Below are positions 1-10,928 of a stretch of DNA of 64,000 bases, in pieces. This DNA comes from Auanema rhodensis (taxonomy: Eukaryota; Nematoda; Chromadorea; Rhabditida; Rhabditidae). Position 1 is the first letter of the stretch; each line of letters opens with the position of its first letter. Below the pieces are notes generated by a model. The model was given only the letters and a program-made list of their open reading frames with translations, ran no database searches and was not told where the DNA came from. The stretch lies in assembly GCA_964057225.1 (NCBI GenBank), contig OZ059896.1, positions 16,318,501 through 16,382,500 of the forward strand. The letters are read 5' to 3'. A program made the translations under genes and the position numbers.

Positions 1-3000
1 GATAGCGGGTTGTGGCTTTTTGTCTGTTGGTTTTGTATAGAGCAAGTCATTTATGACACAATATCTGTCATTAGCTGTCATGTTCTTTTGTGCTCTATAT
101 TCAATCTCCGCTATCGTCCGTTTAATCCAAGGGGTGCTTAGTTGAATTTCCTTTATTGTTGGTGTATTTATGGCGTTAATGTGAATTTCTTCCATTTTCT
201 TCTTCTTTGTTTCCGGCTTAGCATCGTTAGCTTCTTCACCTATATATCGAGATAGAGCATCGCATACTTTATTTAATTGGCCTGCGCGATATTTTATTTC
301 AATATCATATTCTTGGATGACCAGCTGGAACTTCGCAAGACGACCAAATAAGTCTCTGCGTGTCATTAAGCTGGTAAGAGGTCGATGGTCCGTAATACAT
401 ATAGTATGAGTTCCAAGAATGTATGTACGGAATTGATTTAATGCATATACAAGGCCTAATGCTTCTATCTCGATTGGTGCGTAGTTACGTTCGGCTTTAA
501 CTAGTTTTCTGCTTGCAAATGCGATAGGGTGTAGATTTTTCAGAGGTTGTTTTGGATCTTCCGGTTGTAATAATACAGCACCTATGGCGATGTTACTACC
601 GTCGCTTTCAACTATAAACAAGCGGTCCGATTTAGGTGGGCTTAAAACGGGTGCCTGTATTAAACTTCTTTTAAGGAGGTCTAAAGCTTCTTGATGTTTG
701 TTTTCCCATTTGAATTCAGTATCTGCCTTTGTCAGATCGTATAAAGGGCTTGCGATACGTGCAAAATCTTTCATGAATTTGCGAAAGAATCCAACCATTC
801 CCAAGAATGCTCGTACACCTGTTGCATTCTTTGGTGCCGGATAATCTTGTATGGCGGCGACTTTTTGAGGGTCAGGTTTTATACCTTGACGTCCTACAAT
901 AAGTCCTAGAAATTTCACTTCTGGTTGAGCAAAAGCGCATTTCTTAAGCTTTATCTTCATTCCCAATTCTTCTACTGCTTGCAGTAAATCATCGATATCT
1001 TTGAGATGTTGTTCTCTTGTATCAGATATAACTAATAGATCGTCCAAATAAACAAATAGTTTACAAGAACATTTACTTTGCAAATACCTTACTGCTGTTT
1101 GAAAGGTATGAGGGGCTCCACAAAGGCCCATCGGCATCCGTTTGTACTGGTATGTGCCGGATGTGGTCGTAAATGCTGTTAGTGGTCGATCTGATTTTCT
1201 CAAGGATATTTGAAAAAATCCTGACACTAAATCGAAGTTTGAGAAAAATTGGGCGCCTGCTGCCAAATCAACTATGTCAGAAATGCTTGGAATGACATAA
1301 GTTTGCTTGCGTGTGACATTATTTAAAGCTCGAAAATCTGTCACAAACCTATACGTGTCATCTTTCTTCTTAACTAGTACTACAGGGCTATTAAATAGAG
1401 ATGTAGAAGGCTCTATTATGCCTTGCTCAAGCATTTCTTTGACTTGTTTTTCAATTTCTTCCTGTTTTCCTAAGGGAATACGTGTTATTCTCGGCTTTGG
1501 CATATCCATATCTGTTCTCAATGGTATGGTATGCTCTATAGGACCTTTAAATAAGCCTATTTTCCTGTCCTCGTTAAGAAATGCCTCACGATGGCTTTCA
1601 ATTATTTTTGTAAGCTCATGTTTTTCTTCTTTCGTGAGATCAGCATTCTCTAGATCAAGATCTTTTATGAAGTCTCTTGGAAAATATGGTAGTTTACTCT
1701 CCCAATCGGCCTCTGGCGGAACATATGGTAGAATTGGCTTATGCTTAAAGGGTTCACAAGCCGGAATTTCTCCAATTATTGCCTGTCCGATGACTGAATT
1801 AGCTTCCATAGCTATTGTTTCATCGGTATTGTTACGGAACATAACATATACTCCACTGGTATCACGAAACGCAGTTGGATATAATGATTTTAATGCGCTT
1901 CCACTATCCCCTAAGACAACCACTTCGTTAGATTCTAGTGGTTTATCTGTCTTTATTGGGATAGGTGCCTCTTCATCAGGCTTTAATGTTTTTGTTCTTA
2001 AATTAATGATATTCACAGTTATCTCCGTATGCTTAATAGATTCGTTTCCTATTAATGGGATGGCATTGTTTCCAATCTCCAACCTCTTCTTGGATGGTTT
2101 AAGGCTGACGTCGATGTTTTCGCTGTCAAGCGCTTTCATGAAATCTAGTCCAATTAAAGCGGGAGCAGGACAGTCATGATCGTTTGAGACCAAAAAGGTG
2201 TGTTCGATCTCGTAACCGGCAATTTCAATTACAAGATTTATCTTTCCATAAAATGTGAAAGTGGACTTGTTGGCTGCCATCGCTACTAAATGTCTCTTCT
2301 TGACATTTTCGGCCATGTTCAGATATTTGAGGGTGGAGAGCCTAACATATGACACTGATGAGCCTGAATCCCATAAAGCTAAAATCAGTTTATCTTCAAC
2401 TGATATATATATTAATGGTAACTTTGTTTCCGCTGATACAATAGAAGCAACAAATGGTATTGCGATTGGAATAAATGTTACTAAAGCAGGATAGTATTGC
2501 TTCATGATGTTATCTGGCATCTGTTGGTCTGGGCGGCTTACAAGTTCCAATGTTTCTTCATAGCTTGGGGGCTCATTATCTATTTCGTGGACATGCATTA
2601 CGGTTAGTGGAGTGGCTCTGAAGAACCAAAATTTAGCAACAACGAAAAGAATTATTAATACTGCGGCAATCGTAACCATTGATCCTATGAAGATGAGTGT
2701 TCTCTCAATTGATCCTATTAGAAATTGCTTTACGCTAGTCCAGGCGGAAGTTGTGAACTCAGCTGCTTTAGAGATATAGTCACTGCCCTTTTTCAAAAGA
2801 TTAAAGGCGGACGTAATTTTTGGATCGTTGTGAATAGTATGTAAAACATGGTTCTGTCGTATGGATGCTAAACTTGCTCCATATGCAATAGCTGTTGACA
2901 TTGAGTAAACTCTCAATGATAAATTGGTGTATAAGTTAGCGCCTGTGAACTTTAAAGGTGTTAATTGGTGGTATTGCGCTTTATCAAAGAGTGATATTGG

Positions 3001-6000
3001 TTTTACTTCAACCGATCCATTTATATTTATCCATTCTCCATTTTGATAGTATACATCTGTGGGTACATGTTCGCAATCTATCTCTTTTCCATGTGTTAAT
3101 AAGTCTCTTGATCCTGGAGCAGCAAAATATAATCTCTCATCTTCTGTTATTACTGGTGTTTCCAAATAGCATGTATCATTGATCTTATGATTATGATAAA
3201 CAGCTTTAGGTTGAAGAGGTAGGCATATATGAACATGAACTATATCGCTGCCTACGAAACGGGCTGCAATATCCTCTCTTCCTAAAATAGTCCTCATTGC
3301 TATTGTAGGTTCTATGTGTAAAATAGAACGCCATAGCTCGAGGTATCTATTTTGAATCTCACATATGGATTCATAAGATTCCATGAAATGTTTCTGTAGC
3401 TCTTCTTGTATGAGTGTTGTTGTATATTGTAGATGATCTTGAGCTATTCTGCGAGATACGTTGAGGTTGAATTGTATTTCGTTGTTCACTTTTGACGCTG
3501 TATACGTTGCCTGAGCCTGAATTTCTCTGGTTTCTACGGGTGGAGATGATGTTCTTTGTTTCCTTAAGATTCGTGACGCCGTGTCAGTGACTGTTGCTAA
3601 TGTTGTTGGCGAGAGAGTCGTAGTTATCGCGGCTGTTGTCGTCTCAACTGTGGTTGTCGTCGGAATCCGAGTCGTATGGCTTTTAGTTGTCTCCTGAACT
3701 AGTGAAGCGGGTTTGTCCGTTGTTGTCGTTAATGACAGTCTTCTAGTCAGATAAGGCGGTGTTTCAATATCCTCTAACAGTGGTAAAAATGTTTTTATAA
3801 GTAGCTGGCGTGTATCTGCGCTTGGGTTTTGAATGCGAGGGTGGGGCCCTATCGATATACCGTAGTTAGAATCTTTATCTCGATATAATTTGTTGGTATC
3901 TGGCACATTGATTGTTAATTGTCGGAACTTTTCATCATCTACGGCTGCTGCTGTTTTATTTGGCCTTATTACTCGCAATGTCATCAAGTTATGGTATAAG
4001 TAAAGAGTGTTTCTAAGTACTATACGCTCATCAGCATTGTCAGTTGTTAGAGTTGGTCGGATCGGCGGCATGTTCACAAAGGATTTTAAAACCTCTTGCC
4101 TTGATGGTACCGACAGATTGTTTTCAAATATTACCGGTGTATAAGCTAACTCCATCGCTATGCTTTCGGCTCTTTCACGGTAGGATCCGTCTTTTTCTAG
4201 CAGTTTTTCGTCAAATTCGTGTGCTGTTAATCTGTCACCTATCTGTTCTAATAATTGTTGTGAGGTTAAATACCGTATAGCGCCGCGAGTGGTTGCTGCC
4301 AGTTCCTTTTGCGCAAGAAAATAAAGTATTGCTTCCTCAGGGTCGTGTATTTCGTATGTTTGAAGGAAACGTTGTATGGATTTATCAGATACGGGACTTC
4401 TTAAGAAGAAATAAAACTTCTCGGGATGTGCTGAAACCCAGTCAATAATTGAATATGAAGGGTTGACAGCTCGTCTGGCCTTTATAAGCGGTATTATCTG
4501 ATAAATACCAGGATTACTCATCACCGGTCGTAAGAAAGGATAAGGACAAATATTTAATATTAAAGTTTCAAAATCTTCCTGTTTTTGTATCCACTCCTTG
4601 TTTAATTCAACCGTGCATTCCGCAATTGCTCTTTTATCTCTTTTCGCCGGAAGTTTCTTATATTCTCTCTCTATTAAAACATGGATATTGGTGTCATTTG
4701 GGTACTGTGGTAAGAGAATGTAATTGCCAGTTGTGGTGTGGAAGATTGGCTGTTTAAAACAAGAAGATATTTGCTTCGGTATCTCTTTTTGATCGATTAC
4801 AAGGGCTGATTGAGTGGTTGGTAACAGAATAATGCCGTCTCCAATTATCACATCATATTCACTCATGTCGATATAGTTGCATCGATATTCATAAGGCTGT
4901 TTCTCCCATATGATGATTGAGGTATCTGATGCACATTCTCCATGATGCGCTAAGCATCCTTCAGTATTTAGTATTAAATTGGAGATTATAGTTTCATCTG
5001 GCATCCGTGTCATAACCCCTCTTTCGATAACCAATCTGGCTTTCTCTTCACATAGCTCATTATTAAAAGATCGGCCTGGCGAGAAGGAAGGCTCGTCAGT
5101 TGCATATGTTATGCTGTCGATCTTCTTTAATTCACTCCAATTCCATCTTCTATCTCTCACTGCCAGTCTGCATTCTGCAGCTGGTATCTTTTCAATTCTC
5201 GCTATCGTTGTATTGGTATCTCTAAGGAACAAAAGGTCTCTGATACACATTTTATGAATTTCTTTGGAGCATCTCCATGCATCCCATTCATGTGCCGTTT
5301 GATTCCTTGTATAAAGATGAACTTTTGTTCGTAAGATATGCTTTATTGGTGGTAATAAGCATTTTCGGAGAGATGGGGGACGGAGAAGGGCTCCTCCAGT
5401 AGCTTTAGTACATAGCTGGTATGCTTCAGCTGTTGTAACCAGTGATAAGATTACTGATAAAGCTACGGCTAAAGTCAAAGGAGATATCAGAGTCAAATTA
5501 TTGACTCTTGAGCCTCTACCTCTGCCTCTATTGTTGTTATTTCCCCTAAAGGTACTGTTATTTCTCTGTCTATTATTGCTCATTTCTTGATTTTGTGATG
5601 CATTATGGCTTCTTTGATACCCATTTTGATTTTGATTCTGATAATTTCGACCGCGGTCACCAAAATTGCGGTTCCTAGCAAATGGGTTTTGGAAATTCCA
5701 GCCTTTTTGATTTTTTGAAAATTTATGATAATTTTGATTGTTTTGAAAGTTTGGATGATAATTGTTATAATTATTATAATTTTGATAATTTTTATTATTA
5801 AAAGATTGATAACCTCTTGCCATACCTCTCCCACCATTGTTTCTGCGCGGGGGGAAAGTTCTTTCAATTGCGTTAACCAATAGCGCCTGAGGGTCTGCTA
5901 CTTGGTTTGCAATTGATTCCTCCCAGCGAGCACTATCAACAGCCTCAGCAAAAGTTTTGGGTTTTGCTCGAATTACCCCTGGGCGTATCGTATTTTTCAA

Positions 6001-7542
6001 GCCTCTCAAAAATGTGGACCTCAGAATGTGATCTTTATGAGTATCACTATTAGAGAAAGCATTTAAGCTGAGGTTTCTTAACGTTTGTGCAAAACCATCA
6101 ATTGATAAATCGCCTTGAGTGCTGTTTTGAAGTGTGATAAGGGCAGGGTCTTGATTGTATTCGGGACACAGCTTGGATGTTAACTCTTCTATTAGGGTAA
6201 CCCAAGGTCCAGCAGTTCTGACCTTGTCAGGTAGCTCTAAATAAGCTTCCTCTGCTCTATCATTTTTCAATAGTAATGGTAAAATAGTTAGTCTTTCGGG
6301 CATCACTAAGCCTAAGGCGTTAGAAAAGGTATTAAACTTTGCCACGAAATCTCTAAAGTTACGACTTCCGTCGTATATGGGGCAATAAGGTGAGCTTAAT
6401 GCGTGCGCAATGGTAGATTTACCAGCTCCCGGAAGACGTGGTGTCTCCGTCATGGTTGGTATATCCTCAGGGTATGTGCGAGATGACGTAATCCCTTTAC
6501 TGCCTGAGCTTCTCGCCGTTAAATTCTTACCTCCCTTTTTCGAGTTACCAGATGTTGGATAACTAATGGTAGGGGCGGCTGAGGAGAACCGCTTCCCTGG
6601 GAGTTTGATAATTCGACTCGTTGCCTGAGGCGTCGAATGTATTGATACGCTTGAGCTGGGTATAGCGCTATCTGACTTATTAAGGGTTGGGTTGGAGGAT
6701 ACGTGAAGAGAGTTATCAACTTGTTCTGTTGTTACCTCCCCTGGAGACAAATTCAAAACTTTTATTAAGCGAGCTGTTAAAGATTTCTTACTTTTGAACT
6801 TATCAGTAGTTAGTGATAAGGGCAAAACTTCGGTAATTTCCTGATTTGGTTCTACGGGATTATTAGAGGTTGAGCGCCTACGCGGTGTATTAGTTTTTCT
6901 TTTATTAATTTTTTTAGAATCAAGCTTTTTCGAATCAAGCTTATCAGTGATAACTGATAAGGGTGATTTGCGAATAGTGAGAGATGAGGTTTTATTAAGT
7001 TGTGAGTTTTCTATCGGAGTGGAAAATGCCTGCGGTGTTAGAGTTAGTTCAAAAGAAGATGCAAGATCGTTATCAGTATTAACTGATAAAGTTGATAAGT
7101 TTAGGTGGGGAGTGGCTGGTGAAGTATTAGAGGTTATTTGTTTTGGTTTTTGAATTTTTTGAATCTTTTTATTACTTTTAAAAGAGTGTACCTTTGGAGT
7201 TGAAGCTGAAGTTTGAATATTGTAGTCCTGAATATAGAAATCAGGGTCCTCCTCGGTGTTGTCCGGAGGTGAATACGTGCCTTCTCGAGGAATGAAGGTT
7301 TTCTCGACTTTGGGTTTTACCTCTTGTTCAGGCTCTTCAATCTGAACACTGAGGAGTCGAGTGCGGCTTCTGGTTCGACTGGCGACTGCGATGTCGTCAC
7401 TGGACTCAGAAGGGTATAGAGCAGGGACGGCCGAAGAGTATCTTCGTGCCACTTTGGAATCACTCTTGGTTCGGAAAAACCGCGAGTGTTTCGTTATATG
7501 GGGGATGTTGACGTTGAATGAGTGACAAGAAATTCGGGTCGG
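1..7542 (-). CDS. LTR-retroelement polyprotein: gag, envelope-like domain, protease, RT, RNase H (3' end beyond window)
   Basis: A single minus-strand frame opens after a stop at 7543-7545 and is still open at base 1, about 2,500 codons. I checked that the same frame holds at 7441, 5581, 4630-4644, 2617 and 1042 and saw no stop between. Order from the N-terminus: a Ser/Thr/Lys-rich, apparently disordered stretch; a gag-like helical part followed by an Arg/Gly/Asn-rich basic tail; an envelope-like glycoprotein; an aspartic protease with a DSG motif near 2360; reverse transcriptase with YLDD near 1042-1053; RNase H with TDHRPL near 375. Integrase and 3' LTR would lie left of the window. RT and RNase H are of Ty3/gypsy type. 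Nothing seen looks broken, so the copy may be recent. The first in-frame ATG is at 6453, so the true start is unclear; a spliced leader exon or non-ATG start is possible. Confidence 0.9.
240..1560 (-). other. Ty3/gypsy-type reverse transcriptase and RNase H domains
   Basis: The RT fingers and palm run from about 1560 to 900; the catalytic YLDD box is at 1042-1053, with a preceding M-P-M-G-L-C-G-A-P motif near 1115-1140. The thumb/connection follows, with the F-L-G-M-V-G-F-F-R-K-F pattern typical of Ty3/gypsy elements. RNase H runs to about 240 and includes TDHRPL and the closing C-D-A-L-S-R motif. All of it is in the polyprotein frame and looks intact. Confidence 0.9.
2130..2460 (-). other. 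retroelement aspartic protease domain
   Basis: A DSG catalytic motif (W-D-S-G-S-S) lies near 2360-2372 on the minus strand, preceded by hydrophobic beta-type residues and followed about 70 codons later by an A-L-I-G-L-D-F segment, the usual second conserved element of retropepsins. It lies between the envelope-like tail and RT in the same frame. Confidence 0.75.
2560..5583 (-). other. envelope-like glycoprotein domain between gag and protease
   Basis: About 1,000 codons in the polyprotein frame. Visible parts in order: a hydrophobic N-terminal segment near 5455-5515 that could be a signal or anchor; a Cys-containing ectodomain with several N-x-S/T sites; a dibasic KRDKR at 4630-4644 resembling a furin-type cleavage site; a Thr-rich, mucin-like stretch near 3560-3700; a strong single membrane segment near 2625-2710; and a short tail with PPSY, a late-domain type motif, near 2570. 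Together these resemble an invertebrate retroviral fusion glycoprotein. Family identity is inferred from architecture only; a non-viral membrane protein captured by the element is the alternative. Confidence 0.6.
5584..7542 (-). other. gag-like region of the retroelement
   Basis: First third of the polyprotein. The first 360 codons or so are rich in Ser, Thr, Lys and Pro and look unstructured. Then comes a compact region (about 6450-5900) with the charged, helical composition of a capsid, ending in a basic Arg/Gly/Asn tail (about 5870-5520) that could bind RNA. I saw no CCHC zinc knuckle. Assigned by position and composition, not by a matched domain. Confidence 0.6.
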
Positions 7543-7865
7543 TTATAGGAAAAGTAAGAAACGTTTGAAGATTGAGACGTGGCGTCTTTCGCCGAGAATC
7601 GTTATTAGATGAGAAAGAGTTTTAAAATCTTGGCCTGAGATCTGGCTCCGCCTATCTACCGTATTCTCTTTTCTTTATTCTATTTCACAGATGTTCATCA
7701 ATTATAAATTTTTTTTGGTCTTCGCTCTTTCTAGCCTCAATCTTAATACTTTACTCTAATTGAATTCTTGAAAGTATGAGAGAGATTTTCAGTCGTTTTA
7801 TGTCCCCTTTTTATGCATAAGAATCTTTATATTTGTAGAGCTGAAAAAAAAAAATAAATCAAAGA

Positions 7866-8399
7866 ATGGCTTATGAAGGTCTATCGGGAATGACTTTTGT
7901 CTTGAGGAAGCTGTACGCTGACCTCGTCTTGTATGATCAAGACGAAGTGTTAGCTTATAGGCCGCACCCAGACATAATTAAGATGGTTGGTTAAAACAAA
8001 GAAACATGTTATCTTAATAAGAATTTTTAGTTTATTGAGGATTTAAAGATGCATTATCTGGGAAGGGGATTAGTAAACTTCTCCCTAATGCAGGAAATAG
8101 CGGATGAGGTTGCAGCTATCCGGCGATGGTGCCTCACCGACTTGTGCGCGCATTGGTATGAAAACCCAAATCTGGTCGCATCCCCTTGGAATTGGTATGA
8201 GCATAAGTCTCATGATTTTTATGATTATATGTCTAAAATTTTGTTTAAAATTTATTTATTTTATGAACAGTCTCCTATGGGCTTATTGCTAAGGACCTCT
8301 GCGGATTCGGTGTATTCGCAGTATTTAGAGCCTAGCGATGAGCCCATCTCACAGCCTATAGAATTTGTGAGACAGTTGCATTTTAAATGGGGCTTTTAA
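7866..8399 (+). CDS. unknown small protein, two exons, 162 aa
   Basis: Exon 1 is 7866-7985 (ATG to AAGATG) and exon 2 is 8031-8399, separated by a 45-nt intron (GTTGG...TTTTTAG) that restores one frame; without splicing exon 1 ends at TAA two codons later. The protein is 162 aa, rich in aromatic residues (Trp, Tyr, Phe), with no signal peptide or long membrane segment and no motif I recognise. A poly(A)-type AATAAA lies shortly after the stop, near 8417. It is antisense to the retroelement, between its coding frame and the candidate LTR. It could be a host gene next to the insertion or an antisense accessory gene of the element. An additional upstream exon cannot be excluded. Confidence 0.5.
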
Positions 8400-9493
8400 C
8401 AATTGTTTCATATATAATAAATACTTAATTTCACTCATTTGTTCTCTCTCTCTTTTTTTTTTTTTTCCATAACACAAACTTTGGTCGAGCTTATTAATAA
8501 AGAAGGAGTGCGTGCGCCTTGGGAAAATGGCTCATGTGCACGTTATTATTAAAAGCCGTGGGCGATTCTTTTTCGGAATGATTTTGGCATGCTAATGAGA
8601 TTCCGAGAATATTTAAAAAGATTGCTCATTTTACTAATGGACTGAGACCAAAGCTCGTTTATAAAACGCAATTTTTTTCTTTAAACCATTCTACTAATTT
8701 ATAGAATATTACAATATGAATACTACGGTAGGTGTGTGGGAATATCTTATGATGTTAGCAACAAAAATGAGCTGAGGAAGGTGACACATTCTACGGAGAA
8801 GAAAACATCCGTAGCCCATGTGCTTTCGCCAAAATGACCTGACAGGCAATAAAATTTGTGCCAGGATTTTTCGGACTAGTGTGGTCTATTCTCACAATCA
8901 AAAAAAAAATAAAAACCGAATAACGGCTCCCGCAAAAATATTTAGTTAGCATGCTCTTTTACGCCTGAATTTAACTTTCAAATCTCTAGTCCTGACCACA
9001 ATAAAATATTAAACTTTGTGCGCTTTCAAAATTTCATTCTAACTCCTCGTTGCCAAATAATAATGTAATCAAAATTTCGTTTGGTGAAATTGTCCCCTAT
9101 TTCGATCCAAACGTCCTCAAAAAAAAATGCAAGAGAAGCGGTGCAGGATACGGTATTATAAGGGTGGACACTCAGACGGTTTTATGAGTGGGGACAGCGG
9201 GTGAAATTTCAAAATTATGTAGTCCTAGCTCTCTAAAAGAGAGATCCCTTGTACCTGCACCTTATACAAGTTGGCGCCCTCATTATGTTGCTAACCGTGG
9301 AGGAAGTTTTAATTTAGATATCAAAATATGGACTTTTTATGCGAGTTTTTGCGACAAAAATGAGTTCGAGGTGGAACCTCCACGTTCCATTATGCTCCTA
9401 CGTATATTGAACAGACCATTGTAGTCTGCTCAACTACGCGTATAGTATTCCATAAGTGTAGCGGTATGGAAACAGAGCATAAGGATTACATAA
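8400..9493. other. non-coding flank, candidate retroelement leader and LTR
   Basis: No convincing coding sequence on either strand. Read on the minus strand, 9493-9287 begins TG and ends CA, as LTRs do, and is followed by a GGCGCCAAC block at 9271-9279 that resembles a tRNA-Lys-type primer-binding site. The partner LTR is outside the window, so the ends cannot be confirmed. Confidence 0.25.
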
Positions 9494-9766
9494 GATAAGG
9501 AAATATATAGGTTTATTATACACAATACAATATCATTACAATACATTAACACAAGGATAAAGTAAACTACATTTACAAGACAAAGACTAATATATAAGAT
9601 TAACTAAGTTAGATGCAAACCGTCCATGGGCTTGCAAAGGGGCGAACTCCCGAATAGGGGCATGAGGGAAGGCGGTGCCATTCCTCATTCCTCTAGTCGG
9701 TCTGGCTCTAACCCTGCAGTTACATATATAGAGTCTCCGAATGGAACGAAAGAAAGGTAAGCATTC
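9494..9766. other. left flank of the 5S-U4 array
   Basis: AT-rich to about 9590, then a GC-richer stretch (9600-9735) unlike its surroundings. Homology to the array begins near 9748, with the GAAAGAAAGGTAAGCATTC block that precedes every 5S copy. I compared the GC-rich stretch by eye with U1, U2, U6 and tRNA consensus patterns and saw no match. Confidence 0.4.
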
Positions 9767-9885
9767 GCTTACGACCATACCACGTTGAAAGTACGCCATC
9801 CCGTCCGATCTGGCAAGTCAAGCAACGTTGGGCCCGGTTAGTACTTGGATCGGAGACGGCTTGGGAATCCCGGGTGCCGTAAGCT
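9767..9885 (+). rRNA. 5S ribosomal RNA, copy 1
   Basis: 119 nt beginning GCTTACGACC and ending GTAAGCT, so the two ends pair as stem I. It contains the conserved core GTTAGTACTTGGATCGGAGA, which holds the internal RNA polymerase III control region. It closely matches nematode 5S as I know it. A T-rich terminator follows directly. Position 25 is G, position 54 is A. Confidence 0.97.
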
Positions 9886-9897
9886 TTTTCTTTTTCT
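9885..9897 (+). terminator. RNA polymerase III terminator of 5S
   Basis: The last base of 5S opens a T-run broken by one C (TTTTTCTTTTTC). It recurs after every 5S copy. Confidence 0.8.
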
Positions 9898-9926
9898 CAC
9901 TTTCTCATCTAGTTTGTAATCAGTAG

Positions 9927-9950
9927 TTACCTATATGGTATACGGTTATC
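9927..9950 (+). promoter_or_regulatory. candidate snRNA proximal element upstream of U4
   Basis: The block ATATGGTATACGGTTAT sits so that ATACG begins 47 bp before the U4 start. A related block (ATAT, three bases, ATACG) lies 45 bp before the U5 start on the other strand. It recurs in each unit, with an ATAGGG variant in units 6, 8 and 9. It could be the PSE of RNA polymerase II snRNA genes. Confidence 0.5.
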
Positions 9951-9986
9951 TGGAAATGTTTTCATTTTCCGAGACAATTCTTAGAC

Positions 9987-10127
9987 AGCTTTGCGCAGTG
10001 GCGATAACGTGACCAATGAGGCTTTGCCGAGGTGCGTTTATTGCTGGTTGAAAACTTTTCCCAATTACCCGCGATATTCCCTGAAACATGGGTGATATAC
10101 GCAATTTTTGAATGCCTGATAAGGCTG
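9987..10127 (+). ncRNA. U4 spliceosomal snRNA, copy 1
   Basis: Begins AGCTTTGCGCAGTGGC, the usual U4 5' end that pairs with U6. Next comes the 5' stem-loop with the K-turn pattern AATGAGG...CCGAGG bound by the 15.5K protein, then the conserved TTGAAAACTTTTCCCAAT. An Sm site AATTTTTG follows at about 10103-10110 and a terminal hairpin GCCT-GATA-AGGC. About 141 nt, close to the usual U4 length. It acts in the U4/U6.U5 tri-snRNP. The exact 3' end is a guess. Confidence 0.95.
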
Positions 10128-10168
10128 ATTTGCATATTATGGAAGAATGTTCCACGTGAAAAGACGTC
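10128..10168 (+). promoter_or_regulatory. octamer, E-box and CRE-like motifs in the unit spacer
   Basis: Just after U4 are ATTTGCAT (10128-10135), CACGTG (10153-10158) and GACGTC (10163-10168). ATTTGCAT is the octamer known from distal elements of vertebrate snRNA genes. The trio recurs in every complete unit, but so does the whole spacer, so conservation alone does not prove function. Confidence 0.35.
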
Positions 10169-10237
10169 AATTTTCAAAATCAAACTAAAACGAACGGTTG
10201 CACTGCATACATATTCTGAAAAGAGAGGTAAGCATTC

Positions 10238-10356
10238 GCTTACGACCATACCACGTTGAAAGTACGCCATCCCGTCCGATCTGGCAAGTCGAGCAACGTT
10301 GGGCCCGGTTAGTACTTGGATCGGAGACGGCTTGGGAATCCCGGGTGCCGTAAGCT
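10238..10356 (+). rRNA. 5S ribosomal RNA, copy 2
   Basis: Full-length 119 nt. Differs from copy 1 by A to G at position 54; position 25 is G. Confidence 0.97.
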
Positions 10357-10457
10357 TTTTCTTTTTCTCACTTTCTCATCTAGTTTGTAATCAGTAGTTA
10401 CCTATATGGTATACGGTTATCTGGAAATGTTTTCATTTTCCGAGACAATTCTTAGAC

Positions 10458-10598
10458 AGCTTTGCGCAGTGGCGATAACGTGACCAATGAGGCTTTGCCG
10501 AGGTGCGTTTATTGCTGGTTGAAAACTTTTCCCAATTACCCGCGATATTCCCTGAAACATGGGTGATATACGCAATTTTTGAATGCCTGATAAGGCTG
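10458..10598 (+). ncRNA. U4 snRNA, copy 2
   Basis: Complete, with 5' end, K-turn, Sm site and terminal hairpin as in copy 1. Confidence 0.95.
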
Positions 10599-10708
10599 AT
10601 TTGCATATTATGGAAGAATGTTCCACGTGAAAAGACGTCAATTTTCAAAATCAAACTAGAACGAACGGTTGCACTGCATACATATTCTGAAAAGAAAGGT
10701 AAGCATTC

Positions 10709-10827
10709 GCTTACGACCATACCACGTTGAAAATACGCCATCCCGTCCGATCTGGCAAGTCAAGCAACGTTGGGCCCGGTTAGTACTTGGATCGGAGACG
10801 GCTTGGGAATCCCGGGTGCCGTAAGCT
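10709..10827 (+). rRNA. 5S ribosomal RNA, copy 3
   Basis: Full-length 119 nt with the A variant at position 25. Confidence 0.97.
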
Positions 10828-10928
10828 TTTTCTTTTTCTCACTTTCTCATCTAGTTTGTAATCAGTAGTTACCTATATGGTATACGGTTATCTGGAAATG
10901 TTTTCATTTTCCGAGACAATTCTTAGAC

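Noticed and set aside
1307..2179. 290 aa plus-strand open frame
   Set aside because: Antisense shadow of the retroelement protease-RT region; no domain of its own.
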